A DNA stretch of 64,000 bases from Fistularia commersonii (Eukaryota > Chordata > Actinopteri > Syngnathiformes > Fistulariidae): assembly GCA_037954325.1 (NCBI GenBank), contig JBBMNZ010000018.1, positions 8,382,501 through 8,446,500 on the forward strand, given 5' to 3'. The stretch's first letter is position 1. Each line of letters opens with the position of its first letter. A program made the position numbers and the translations under genes. Shown in pieces: positions 50,401 to 60,939 of the stretch. The notes beneath the pieces were generated by a model. It saw only the letters and a list, made by a program, of their open reading frames with translations. It was not told where the DNA came from and searched no databases.

Positions 50401-53400
50401 CAATGTTCACATTCATATCTATCATCATATTTATAGCGATGTCTATATTCTTCTACCAGCAAATATCCCAATGCACTGCCGACAGCAAAGTAGGAATTTC
50501 ACTGTATGGGGAAACTTGTTTCTACATTGTACATGTGACAATAAATGTTTTGAATCTTGAATCTTGAATCTCAGCTCTCGCCATTGCCAAGCAGTTTTCA
50601 AGAGGTCATTCCTGTGTCTATAGTGACAAAGGAAATGTACAAAAAGGAGGACAAGGATGGGTTAAGGGGGTTGAAAACATTAATTAAATCATTAAATCTT
50701 CTAGTAAAACACAATTTATTCATTATTTATTTATCTATTTAATTGTATATTTGTTTGTTTGTTTATTCATTTAGCTATTCATTTTCCCATTTTTTGCATA
50801 TCTTTAACCAGCCTGGGAAATGTTTCAAAACTGTGTATAAAATGAGACCTACCAACATTAAAACCCACGCATGGACGAGAAAACATAGCACGAGCGAGAT
50901 CTACCGATTGGATTTAGCGGCTTAGCTCGTTTGTAGTGTAAAATAGACTGACGACTGATGTAATAAACAAGATACGTGCACCCAAGCGGCATGAAAATGA
51001 TAATAGAGATAAAGGATGAAACAAGATGGAAGTGTCAGTGGGAAATAGTGACCAGCAAATGAGAAAGTGTTTCACCTTATTCACTGTCTCCTTATTCAGT
51101 GTCTGAATAATGATATTAACGATCATCTTTTTCAGCAGGAGGGGGTTGGCCTTCCCACTCCAACCATATGCAAAGTATAAAAGTTGTTGTTGCCTCAGTG
51201 ATACAGTTACAATAGATTAAACTTTATTACGTCTCTTTCATTCTCATATCTCTCTCTCTTCACGTCCACCATGACGAGTGTGAATGTGTTGAATTTCAGC
51301 TGATATTATTTGTGGCATCAGGATGAATTTTGATTTAATTTGGGGGGAGGATGAAACCCCGGTCATATTACTGTGAAGGTGTCTGTGGAGCTCATGCCGG
51401 TAGGACTTCGCCCTACTACCTCCTGCGTGAGTTACCACACTCAAACCTGGTGCTCGTCTACGTTCCTCCTTCTGCAGCCACAACCAGCGCCATTGACGCC
51501 ATTCGCTTGGCTATCACAGGCCCGCAGACACGCCACACCACCAGTCTCATCCTGATCATCCGGGACTTCAACCAAGTCCCCCTCATTTTTGTTCTCTCCA
51601 CCTTCACTCAATACGTGGAACGTGCAATGAAAGGGAATAAAACCCTGGACCTCCTGTATGCCAACATGAGGGATGCATACAACTCTACCCCTCTCTCCCC
51701 CCTCTGGGCAATTCAGACCATAACCTGGTACTCCTGGACACTGCCTTAACACCACTGGTGAAGCGGCAGGCGGTCAGAACCAGGTCTGTGAACATCTGGT
51801 GCAAACCCACAGAGGAGTGCTTCAATGTCAGCGACTAGAGTCTTTTTGAGAGGTCTAGTGATGACATCAAGGGCCTCGCATTACAGGCTACATCAAATTC
51901 TGTGACAGTGTAATCCCATCGAAAAGGTCCATTGTTTCAATAACAACAAACCATGGATCAACAAGGACATCAAAGGCCTTCTTAACAAGAAGAAGAGAGC
52001 CTCCATGGCAAAGGACCACCTGACCCTCACGGCTGTCTGGAAGGAACTGGGGAGGAAACTGAAGGAGTCAAAACTCAACTATAATGAGAAAGTTGAGTCC
52101 AAGATGCAGCAGAGTAAAACAGGGGAAGTTTGCAGGGACGTGAGGAAGATGACTGGCTATGGGAAAACCATGCTTGGAGACACCCCCCTGAATACTAACA
52201 CAGATACTCCCCGCCTACCTCTCCCCAACCACGGCTTCACCCTCACCTCCAGCCAGGTAAAGAGGGAGTTCTCCAGGTTGAGGCAGAGCAAAGTCAGTGG
52301 GCCGGACAACATCTACCCCAGAATCCTCAAGGTGTGTGCTGGGCAACTGGCTGGGTTCTTCCAGCACCTCTTCAACCTCTCTCTGAAGTTGCTGAAGGTG
52401 CCTGACCTCTGGAAGATCTCCTGCATTGTCCCAGTACCCAAGAAGAGATGTCCAAGTACTCTCAATGACTACAGGCCAGTGGCACTAACGTCACATGTCA
52501 TGAAGTCATTTAAGAGGCTTGTACTCCAGCACCTGAAAGACTGGCTATCTGCTTCCCCAGATTCTCTGCAGTTTGCGCTAAGGGAGCACATGAGTGTGGA
52601 GGATACAATATCTTCCTCACTCATAGGGCCCTATTCCACCTTGAGGGTGCAGCACTGTGAGTCACCTTCTTTGACTTCTCCAGTGCCTTCAACAGCGTCC
52701 AACCCACCCTCCTCAAGGACAAGCTGCCTGTATCCTGTACTAGCTCACAGGACGGCTGCAGTATTTCAGGGTTGATGTGTTTCCAAGGGCGTGGTGTGCA
52801 GCACAGGAGTGCCCCAAGGTACGGTCCTGTCTCCATTCCCCTTCATCCTCTTCACCTCCAACTTCCGGTACAACTTAGGTTCCTGCCACCTCCAGAAGTT
52901 CTCCGATGACTCTTCCATTATTGGATGCATCAACAATGACAACGAGGAGAAGTACAGAGGTCTGAATGCGAGTTTTGTTGATTGGCGCAACCAGAACCAC
53001 CTCCTTCTCAACATCTCCAAGACCAAGGAGGTGGTTGTGGACTTCCGGAAGAATCGGAGGAGATAGGTACCAATCACCATCCAGGGTGAAGAGGTGGAGA
53101 TAGTGGATGCCTACAAGTACCTTGGGGTCTACATTAACAGTAAATTGGACTGGTTACACAACACTGATACACTCTACAGGAAGGGTCAGAGCAGGATTTT
53201 CCTCCTGAGTAGACTGAGGTCTTTGGCATCTGTAGCGGGCTCCTCAAGGCCTTCTTCCATGCTATGGTAGCCAGCACACTCTTCTTCAGTATAGTGTGAA
53301 GGTGGGGTGGTGCCAGGACTGGAGAGGTAAATATGCTCAACAAGATAGTGAGGAAAGTGGTGGGACTGAACACGGACCATCCTCCCGGACCCGGATCCAC

Positions 53401-56400
53401 AATCGGTGGCAGTGGGGAGGGTGAAGGACAAACCGGGAGCTAGACGAGCTGTGGCTGATGGGCAGCTCCTTCAGCCGACGGTTCATGCCACCCTGGTGCA
53501 AAACTGAATGCTTTAGATGCTCTTTTGTGCCCACAGCCATCAGACTGTACAACAGCAGTCTAGACAGCACACAACTCCGACCGGCCTGAGGTGCATCTGT
53601 GCTGCTTCCATAATGTCACTGCATTCACTACCTCCCCCATCCACATGTCATGTCCTAACTCTGCTGTCTTTCTTATCCTTGTTAGTCCCAGCCCGCACAG
53701 ATCCTGCCTATTTTTATTTATTTTATTCTTGTCATTGCTATTGTCACTCTATTTATATTGTCATTTAGTTCTGGTTGTGTATTTTTCACCCTTACTGTCC
53801 ATCATTATCCCAGTTGTTGTTGTTGTTGCTGCTGCTGTCTATTTATTCCTTGATGTCTTGCTATCTTCTATCTTCTGTCTCTCTATTTATATTCATGTTT
53901 AGTTTACTTTTTCATTTTTTTGACATTATAACTGTTACGCTACTGTGACAAAGGCATTTTCCCAATGGGGATCAATAAAGTTTGTCTTATCTTATCTTAT
54001 CTTAGTCTTAATCTTAATACTATTTTATCTTATCTTATGGGTGACATGATGGCGCAGCGGTGCCTCAAAACAAGAAGGTCCTTGGTCTACATGTTGATCC
54101 CAGTCTGCAGAAGTTTACTCTCACAATCCAACAACATGCAGGTCGATTAAAGACTCTAAATTGCCCAGATGTGTAAATGAGAGAGTGAGAGGTTGTATGG
54201 TTGATATGGGAACGAGAGGGTGAATAGCAGTATATCTCTATATGAGTGGGTGAATTATTGTCTTTTTCTATATAAAGTGTGAATGATGAAGTAATTGGTT
54301 GTATGCCTCTACATGACATTTAAATGTGAGGATGAATGTTTGTATTTCTCTATGACTTGTGAATAATGGAAGGAATGTTTAAATGTCAATAAATTATGTG
54401 TGAATGAGAGGGTGAATGTTATATATGTCCATATGATGTGTGAATGATTGAGTGAATGTTGTATGTCTCTATATGGTATACCCTGTTATTGACCACCGAC
54501 TGGTCCAGGGTGAACCGCACCTCTTGCCCAATGACTGCTGAGATAGGCTCTGGCTCCCCCGGCGACCCTGAGTGCAGGATAAGAGAATGAATGGACACAT
54601 TTTGAAGATCAAGATATCTGATGGACAATAAATCAATTTCACTAATTCATCAACTACAATTATTGACAGGGGGGTCATCTGGTGAGATCATTGTCACCTT
54701 CTTTCTTTCATCAGCTTCCATCCAGACAGTGCCGGTTTTTATCATGGAATCGCCTGGAGCACTGCGACATCACCGGTGACCAGCTGACCTGCCCCCGGGT
54801 TAGAGAAGGTCTGGACCAATATGAGTGATTAATATCTGAGCCATGTTTTTATACCACATATTGCCACAGCCATGACACCAATATCACAGTTATTATACCT
54901 TTGGATGGGATTTTCAAGAATAGAAGCCCTTTCTGTACTTCCAAGGCACATTTTATGACCTTTACTTCAGTGTTTACAATACCAGATGAACAGAACTACT
55001 GTACTAACCACTATAATACTGAATGACAAACAACCCTAGATTAACTATCATTACAGATCAAACTTCCACTCATCATTTAGCTCAGCTCTCTTTTTTTCAT
55101 TGGTTCCCTTCATGTGTAACCTGGTCACCAGGTTCACCTCTATATGGGATATAGTTTCTTTATAGCACTGTTATTTTGTATGTATAAAAACAGAACAATG
55201 GAATGAATTGACAGTCTATATCAGCCTATTGCTCTTGTTTTTTAGAATACACCTTATATCTTGCTAAATGAATAATTTAATTGCTCCTCTGAGAGTATGG
55301 GGTCAAAGTTTTTGTTTGGTTAAAACAAACATACATCCAATATCAACCAGAAGCCACCAAAATCTGTGTCCTTTTTTTTTGCTTTTTGTTTACATCCCTC
55401 GCTGTTGCGGTGTCACCTCAAGGGCCGTCAGAGGAGGAGCTGTTTCAAAGAGAGGGGGATCAGGTGTTTTTGGAAAATTGGTGGATAGGGAACAGGAGGA
55501 GGAAGGGAGAAGGGCAGAGATGGAGGGAGAGGAGGCAAGAGAACTGGAAGAACTGTCTGGTGAGTAACCATTTTTTTTTATTATTTGTCAGGGATGTATG
55601 GGCGAGGAGATCACCAACTATTCCACTCTTTTCAGGAGTTGAACCTGTCTTACCAGGACTTGGGGGACCCCTTCCAACAAGAGAACTTCCTCAGGATACT
55701 CCGCCAATTAATCTGCGTAGAGCAGCTACAACTGGTTGACAACTCACTGACCGACCTGAGTTCTATACATCTGCCAAGGTGTGAATTGTTTTCATCGTGA
55801 TCATGATCTTCCCCTTTTCCTGTCACTTCACCTTGAATTCTCGAACATTGTGAAATAATAATAGAAAGGCTACCATGATTATTGCATTGTTTACATGCAA
55901 CAATGGTTGGATGTCTCTCTATTTCTCGCAGTTAGCTAGGTTGTTTAAAATTTTAAATTTTTTCTATGATTATTTTTAATTCAAGTGAGCAGAAGAGGGC
56001 AATGTTGGCAGATTTTTTTTATTGCATGCTTGAATGTGTTTTTCAGTAGCTGCATTTATCATTATGAGCAAATAAAATGTGGTGGAATATTACATGGACA
56101 TTTTTGATACAAAAGAAAAAGAAAAAATATATATATTTATATTTAGAAGGAAGATGGGGGATTTTAAGTACTTCGGATAAACAGTCCACAGCAGTTAAGA
56201 GTGTGGAAGAGACAAAGTCAGACTGAAATGGTTTGGACAAGTACAGAGGAAGGAGGGTGGATATATTGTCAGAGGGATGCTAAGGCTGGATCTGTCAGAC
56301 AGGGGGCCCAGAGGAAGACGAAAAAGAAAAGAAGAATATAGTTTAAATCTCAACAGCTCAAGACATTCATTTAAATAATATTGTAATACCTTTATTGTAT

Positions 56401-59400
56401 GTATATGATGTTGTTCTTTTTATCTTAGGTTTTGTTTGCATTAATTGGGAACATTTTAGGGGTTTATGAAAGGCAGCCTTAGGGCAGCACGGGCCGGTGT
56501 CTCCCTGATCCAGCCTGGATAAATGCAGAGGGTTGCGTCAGGAAGGGCATCCGACGCAAAACTTTGGCCAAAACCAAAAACGCTAATCAAACATAATAAC
56601 CAGATCTTACCAGATTGGTCGAGGCCTGGGTTAACAACGCCATTGGTACTGATGACGTACAGGAAACCAATGGAAACTGGGCAACTGTGGGTTAAAGAAG
56701 GAGAGGAAGAGGGTGTGTTTGGAAGCAGAGAGAGAAGAGGAAAGACAAGAGTGTGGGACTGAGAGTAGGGACTTTGAATATCGGGACATTGACAAGAAAA
56801 GGTAGAGAGTGGGTCGATATGATGCAGAGAAGGAAGGTGGATATACTGTGTGTCCAGGAGACCAGGTGGAAAGGTAGGAAGGCTAGAGGTTTAGGACCAG
56901 GCTTTAAGTTGTATATCATGGTATTGACAAGAAGAGAAATGGAGTAGAAGTTATCTTGAAGGAAGAGTTTGTTAAGAATGTTCTGAGGGTGAAAAGAATG
57001 TCAGATAGACTTATGAGTCTGACATTGGGAATTGGAGGTGTAATGCTCAGTGTTGTTAGTGGCTATGCCCCGCGGTTGGGATGTGAGTTTGAGGAGGAGA
57101 AGTAAAAGCACGCAGGTAGCAAAGTAGCTGTAGGTGAGAGTGTAGCCAGACAGCATAGGATGCTGGTTTGTAGGATGTCTCTGGTGCAAGGAACATCAAG
57201 AGGACTAAGGGAGAGCAGAGGACAAACTGGTGGAAGACTAAAAGGGAGGTGTGTTGTATGGATTTCAGGGAGGGATTGAGAAAGGCTCTGAGTGGTCAGG
57301 GAGAGCTTCCGGATGATTGGAAAACAACAACTAATGCTATCAGCGAGACAGGTAGGAGAGTACTTGATGTGTCATCTGGAAGGAAAGAAGATAAGGAGAG
57401 TTGGTGGTGGAATGAGGAAGTGCAGGACTATATACAGAGAAAGTGGTGAACAAAGAAAAAGTGGAACACTGAGAGGAGTGAAGAGAACAGACAAGACTAC
57501 AGGGAGATACAACATAAGGGAAAGATAGAGGTAGCAAAGGCAAAACAAAGTGCGCACGACGACTTGTATGCTCGGTTGGACATTAGGGAGGGAGAGAATG
57601 GTCTATACAGGTTCGCGAAACAGAGAGATAAAGATGGAAAGGATGTAGAGCATGTCCAGGTGATTAAGGATAGAGAAGGAAATGTATTGACAGATACAGA
57701 AGAGTGATGGCAAGAAAATCTTGAAGAGCTGTTGAATGTGGAAAATGAAAGAGAGGCAAAGGTAGAGGAGGTGACTATTGTAGACCACAAAAAAGCAGAG
57801 ATTAGTAAAAGTGAAGAGAGGAAGGCATTGAAGAGGATGAAGAGTTGAAAGGCACTTGGTCCTGATGATATACCTGTGGAGGTGTGAAAGTGTATAGGAG
57901 AGGCAACGGTCGAGTTTCTGACTACATTATTCAACAGGATCTTAGAGAGTGAGAAGATGGCTGAAGAATGGAGACAGAGCATGCCCATTTTTAAGAATAA
58001 GGGATGTGCAGAATTCCTGCACCAACTATAGAGGGATAAAGTAGATAGGCCATACATGAAATAATGGGAAAGAGTAATGGAAACTAGACTGAGAACAGAA
58101 GTCAGCATTTGTAAACAGAAGTATGGCCTCATGCTTAGAAAAAGTACTACAAATGCAATATTTGCTTTGAGAATGCTAATTGAGAAGGCCAGGGGGAGCT
58201 GCATTTTTTGTAGACCTAGAAAAATCAAACGACAGGGTGCCAAGAGAGGAACTCTGGTATTGTATGAGGAAATCTGGAGTGGCAGATAAGAACCTGTATG
58301 TTAGACTGGGGCAGGACATGTATGCTAGCTGTGAGACAGAAGTTCAAGGTGGAAGTGGGACTCCATCAGGGATCAGCTCTGAGCCCCTTCTAGTTTGCAG
58401 TGGTGATGGACAAGCTGACAGATGAGGTTAGACAGGAACCAACATGGACCATGATGATTGCAGATGACATTGTGATCTGTTGTGCGAGCAGAGAACAGGT
58501 TGAGGAAAATCTAGAGAGGTGGAGGTATGAAAGAAGGGGAATGAAAGTTAGTCGCAGCAAGACAGAGTATATGTGTGTGAATGAGAGGAACTCGGGTGGA
58601 ACGATGAGGCTACAGGGACTGGAGATCAAGAAGTTGGAGGATTTCAGGTACTTGGGGTCAACAGTCCAGAGCAATGGAGAGTGTGGAAAAGAGGCAAAGA
58701 GACGGGTTCAAGTGGTTGGAATGGGTGGAGTAAATTCTCAGTGCTAATATGCAATAAAAGACTATCAGCCAGAATGAAAGGAAATGTGAACAAGACAGTG
58801 GTGAGACCAGTGATGTTGTATGGCCTAGAAACAGTTCCAATGACAAAAAGACAGGCGGTAGAGCTAGAGGTCGCAGAGATGAAGATGCTAAGGTTCTCTT
58901 TGGGCGTGACCAGGATGGATAGGATCAGGAATGAGTCTATCAGAGGAACAGCATATGTTAGATGTTTTGGAGAGAAGGTCAGAGAAGCCAGACTGAGATG
59001 GTTCGGTCATGTACAGAGAAGGGATAGTGAATATATTGGTAGAGGGATGCTGGAATTAGGGCTGCCAGCCAGAAGGTCTCAAGGAAGACCAAAGACAAGA
59101 TTTATGGATGTAGCGAGAGAGGATATGAAGGTTGTTGGAGTGAGAGAGGAGGATACAGAGAATAGTTAGACAGAGAAGGTTGATTTGCTATGGCGACCCC
59201 TGAAGGGAAAAGCCGAAAGAATAAGAAGAAGAATATTTTAGGGTTTTATGAAATCTTTACCCAGGGAACTTTTGAACCGATTTCCATTTAGAGTGCGATT
59301 TTGCCCTCTGTGATGATGACCCAAGGAGGAAACTGATTAAGTATATGGCTCGTGTGTGTATTCTTTGCCTTCGACAGGTGCAGAATTTTGAATCTGCACC

Positions 59401-59814
59401 ATAACCAGCTAGCATGTTTTCGTCAACTGCCAAAGCTCCCAGTGGTGGAGCACCTTTGTCTATCCGAGAATGCCATCGGCTCCCTGCGAGGTCTGGGAGC
59501 TTTTGGAAATGGTCCACTGCGTTCCTTGAATCTGAGCCGCAACCCGGTGACCTTCACTCAGGACTACCGTGCACGGTAAGGAGATGAGAGTTGTAAAGGA
59601 AATTATATTGGGCAGAAGATCAAAGTACAACAGATTGGAAATCAAAATAAATAAAATAATAGATAAAATCTGGTTTTCCTCAATTTGTGTCTGCAGTGTT
59701 TTCTCCCATTTGCCAAAGCTGGAGATCCTGGACGGCATTCCTAAGCTTCCCGAGGATTCCTCACCCACCAGACTACATTTCCCAGACATCAGCAGGCGTT
59801 GCAACATCTTGTAA
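47321..59814 (+). CDS. Leucine-rich-repeat protein, seven-exon gene model, possibly ciliary
   Basis: I rebuild one frame of 1104 nt (367 aa) from exons 47321-47420, 48921-49234, 54715-54808, 55423-55559, 55636-55778, 59378-59575 and 59697-59814. The phases fit at every junction. The N-terminal half is basic, then Ser/Pro-rich and probably disordered. Residues about 216-345 hold four to five LRRs (ELNLSYQDLG, EQLQLVDNSL, RILNLHHNQL, EHLCLSENAI, RSLNLSRNPV), followed by an LRR-cap-like HLPKLEILDG. The protein ends RRCNIL, a possible prenylation CaaX box. An X-box motif lies 131 bp before the ATG. The third junction is the weakest: donor GTCTGG at 54809 is needed, since GTTAGA at 54799 breaks the frame. 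I do not recognise a named orthologue. LRRC77, a pseudogene in human 3q26 by my recollection, is a positional candidate only. Confidence 0.72.
47437..47490. repeat. (GT)n followed by a 23-base G run
   Basis: About 15 GT units run into 23 consecutive G, only 17 bp after the donor of LRR exon 1. The tract can form Z-DNA and G-quadruplex structures and may also hide assembly error. Confidence 0.93.
48921..49234 (+). CDS. LRR gene coding exon 2, Ser/Pro-rich
   Basis: The acceptor ctgccacag at 48912-48920 restores the frame from exon 1; the neighbouring acceptor at 48904 would run into a TAG. The exon encodes a 105-residue Ser/Pro/His-rich segment, ends LVLTP in phase 0, and is followed by a consensus donor GTAAGT (49235). 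It is GC-rich against AT-rich flanks, as expected for coding sequence. Confidence 0.65.
49658..49686. repeat. (AAAAT)n short tandem repeat
   Basis: About five AAAAT units in the intron after LRR exon 2. Confidence 0.85.
49825..50085 (+). mobile_element. Second SINE/MITE-like family copy
   Basis: It begins GGCTGTTGCTCAGTTGCCAG, includes TTTGATTCTGGTCTCCTCCT, and ends with AAGTGCTTTATAAGGTGGCC. This is a common fish repeat whose class I cannot settle. Related fragments lie at 1440-1605 and 26610-26665. Confidence 0.5.
50100..50232 (-). mobile_element. tRNA-like SINE fragment, inverted
   Basis: The complement reads GTGGCACTGTGGTGCAGTGT and then TTTGCATGTTCTCCCTGTGT, the head and body of the family. 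Confidence 0.6.
50290..50575 (+). mobile_element. L2-like LINE 3' UTR and tail
   Basis: The end reads AAAGTAGGAATTTCACTGTA, then ACATGTGACAATAAATG and a (TTGAATC)n tail. It matches the repeat at 17880-18000 over about 110 bp. It carries only non-coding 3' sequence and is typical of a 5'-truncated LINE insertion. Confidence 0.65.
51345..54020 (+). mobile_element. L2/Rex1-like LINE, near full-length decayed copy
   Basis: The order is endonuclease (51351-51749, with LIIRDFNQ where GDFNH is usual, and RAMKGNKTLDLLYANMRDAY), then reverse transcriptase. RT blocks include LRQSKVSGPDNIYPRILKVC, SCIVPVPKKRCPSTLNDYRP (52005-52600) and GVPQGTVLSPFPFILFTSNF with LQKFSDDSSIIG (52800-52940). A C-terminal part (53090-53590) and a 3' UTR follow. 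The tail is AATAAAGTTTGTCTTATCTT with more TCTTA repeats. Frameshifts and stops make it inactive. It sits between LRR exons 2 and 3. Confidence 0.85.
54036..54600 (+). mobile_element. tRNA-like SINE with internal minisatellite
   Basis: The head (GGGTGACATGATGGCGCAGC) and tail (ACTGGTCCAGGGTGAACCGC, GATAGGCTCTGGCTCC, GGATAAGAGAATGAATGG) are separated by a degenerate tandem array at about 54165-54480. The array has units of about 45-60 bp built on GTGAATG...GTATGTCTCTATATG. It lies directly downstream of the L2-like LINE tail. Confidence 0.7.
54715..54808 (+). CDS. LRR gene coding exon 3
   Basis: The acceptor tttctttcatcag ends at 54714. The exon reads LPSRQCRFLSWNRLEHCDIT and then GDQLTCPR, an LRR-like start. 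Two donors are possible: GTTAGA at 54799 (phase 0) and GTCTGG at 54809 (phase 1). Only the second keeps the next exon open in the frame that joins the LRRs. Confidence 0.55.
55423..55559 (+). CDS. LRR gene coding exon 4, Glu/Arg-rich
   Basis: The acceptor gtcacctcaag ends at 55422 and the donor GTGAGT starts at 55560. In the chosen frame it reads GPSEEELFQREGDQVFLENW and then a basic stretch ending NWKNCL. A second frame (EEEGRRAEMEGEEARELEEL) is also fully open, so the frame choice rests on phase matching. Confidence 0.55.
55636..55778 (+). CDS. LRR gene coding exon 5
   Basis: The acceptor ctcttttcag ends at 55635 and the donor GTGTGA starts at 55779. It encodes ELNLSYQDLGDPFQQENFL, then EQLQLVDNSLTDLSSIHLP, a clear pair of LRRs. 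An alternative acceptor at 55591 would add an N-terminal MYGRGDHQLFHSFQ in the same frame. Confidence 0.8.
56165..56345 (+). mobile_element. RTE-clade LINE, short 3' fragment
   Basis: It matches the 3' part of the neighbouring 56.5-59.2 kb copy (YLGSTVQS-like, RLKWFGQVQRK-like and GRMLRLDLSDRGPRGRRK-like coding), with an internal deletion joining the two parts. It lies in the large intron between LRR exons 5 and 6. Confidence 0.65.
56475..59240 (+). mobile_element. RTE-clade LINE, near full length
   Basis: The 2.77-kb copy runs from the 5' GC-rich block to the 3' tail GCGACCCCTGAAGGGAAAAG plus an A/G-rich run. In order: endonuclease (MGLRVGTLNIGTLTRKGREW, VDILCVQETRWKGR, 56753-57065), linker (57225-57700) and reverse transcriptase (57850-58560, with IADDIVICCASREQVEENLE holding the catalytic ADD). 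The C-terminal domain follows (58681-59169: VVRPVMLYGLETVPMTKRQA, RWFGHVQRRDSEYIGRGMLE). Frame breaks are frequent and part of the endonuclease is deleted. It is the best reference copy of the family here. Confidence 0.88.
59378..59575 (+). CDS. LRR gene coding exon 6
   Basis: The acceptor gccttcgacag ends at 59377 and the donor GTAAGG starts at 59576. It encodes three LRRs: RILNLHHNQLACFRQLPKL, EHLCLSENAIGSLRGLGAF and RSLNLSRNPVTF. Phase 2 in, phase 2 out. Confidence 0.88.
59697..59814 (+). CDS. LRR gene last coding exon
   Basis: The acceptor gtgtctgcag ends at 59696. It encodes VFSHLPKLEILDGIPKLPED and ends with PDISRRCNIL before TAA (59812-59814). AATAAA at 60081-60086 is a candidate poly(A) signal. 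The last four residues form a CaaX-like box. Confidence 0.85.
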
Positions 59815-60899
59815 AGAGGTTCCTAGGATACATTTGCTCCCACTCCAATCTCCATAACCCTGTATGCCGTATTTACCAAAGCAAGAGTGTAGTCTCAGAT
59901 ATGTTCAAAAGAGGGTAGAAAGATGGTTAGCTACTGCCAAAAATAGTCCCCTCAGAGGAGGTGCATACTTCAGTCAAAAAGCTTAATAATTTTTTTCGTC
60001 AATTGATCATAACTGTAATGCTCCCTAAATTTAAAAGCAATGACACATTACGTCCCTCGCATTTAGGGCTCATAGGCCTTAATAAAAGCAAACAAGAAAA
60101 AGATGATACTATGGAAAAGTGAAACTAATTTTGAAAATGGACAAAAATATTCCCATCACTTGGCTGGCATAAAGAACTTGGTTTATGTATTTATTTATTT
60201 ATTTATTTTATTAGAGTCAAATTACAGATGTCCCTTTTGGATTAAAGCATATTCTGGACTAAAACACAAACAAGCAAAAATAGTGTCATATGTTATATAA
60301 AAGGCCTTGCTGTGTAGATAGCCACCTTTTATTTTGTCTTCGATAATCACTACAGGACTCATCTCTGTATGTATGTATGTATACACACAGTGATTACAAC
60401 TCAACTATCTACAGTACTTAGCATTTTTATGTTTAGTATTAAACTATTCACAGTGAGCCACGTGTGTCTGTTTTATATGCGATTTTAAAGCATGCATCTT
60501 ATCTTTTATTTATAACAGAAATAGTTGGGAAGATGAACGGGGTTTCTCCCTTCAAGGCTTATCAAACATTTAACACTGAGACCCCTGAGATTTTCACACA
60601 GCGAGAACGTTGCATTCATTTCGGTTGAGCACTTCAGAAAATAAAAAGGATCCCACTGAATGCTAGGATATAATGACTTCTGCAAGGGTCAAAAATAAAT
60701 CCAAGGTCTCCTCCAGTGGGCTGAGGTTGATTTATTCATACCTTGCAGCAGCAGTCTATTACGCTTTGATAGCGGTGTCATTTTCAACCTGCACCTGAAA
60801 TATAAACACACTTTGTTATCTGATATTGCAGAACAAAAGGTATGAATACTGCAGTGAGCCAACACAAACATGAACTGGAACAAGACCATTGCGTACAAA

Positions 60900-60939
<40 letters not shown>

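Noticed and set aside
57497..58243. 248-codon minus-strand open frame
   Set aside because: It is antisense to the RTE LINE coding region; the plus strand gives the recognisable reverse-transcriptase motifs.
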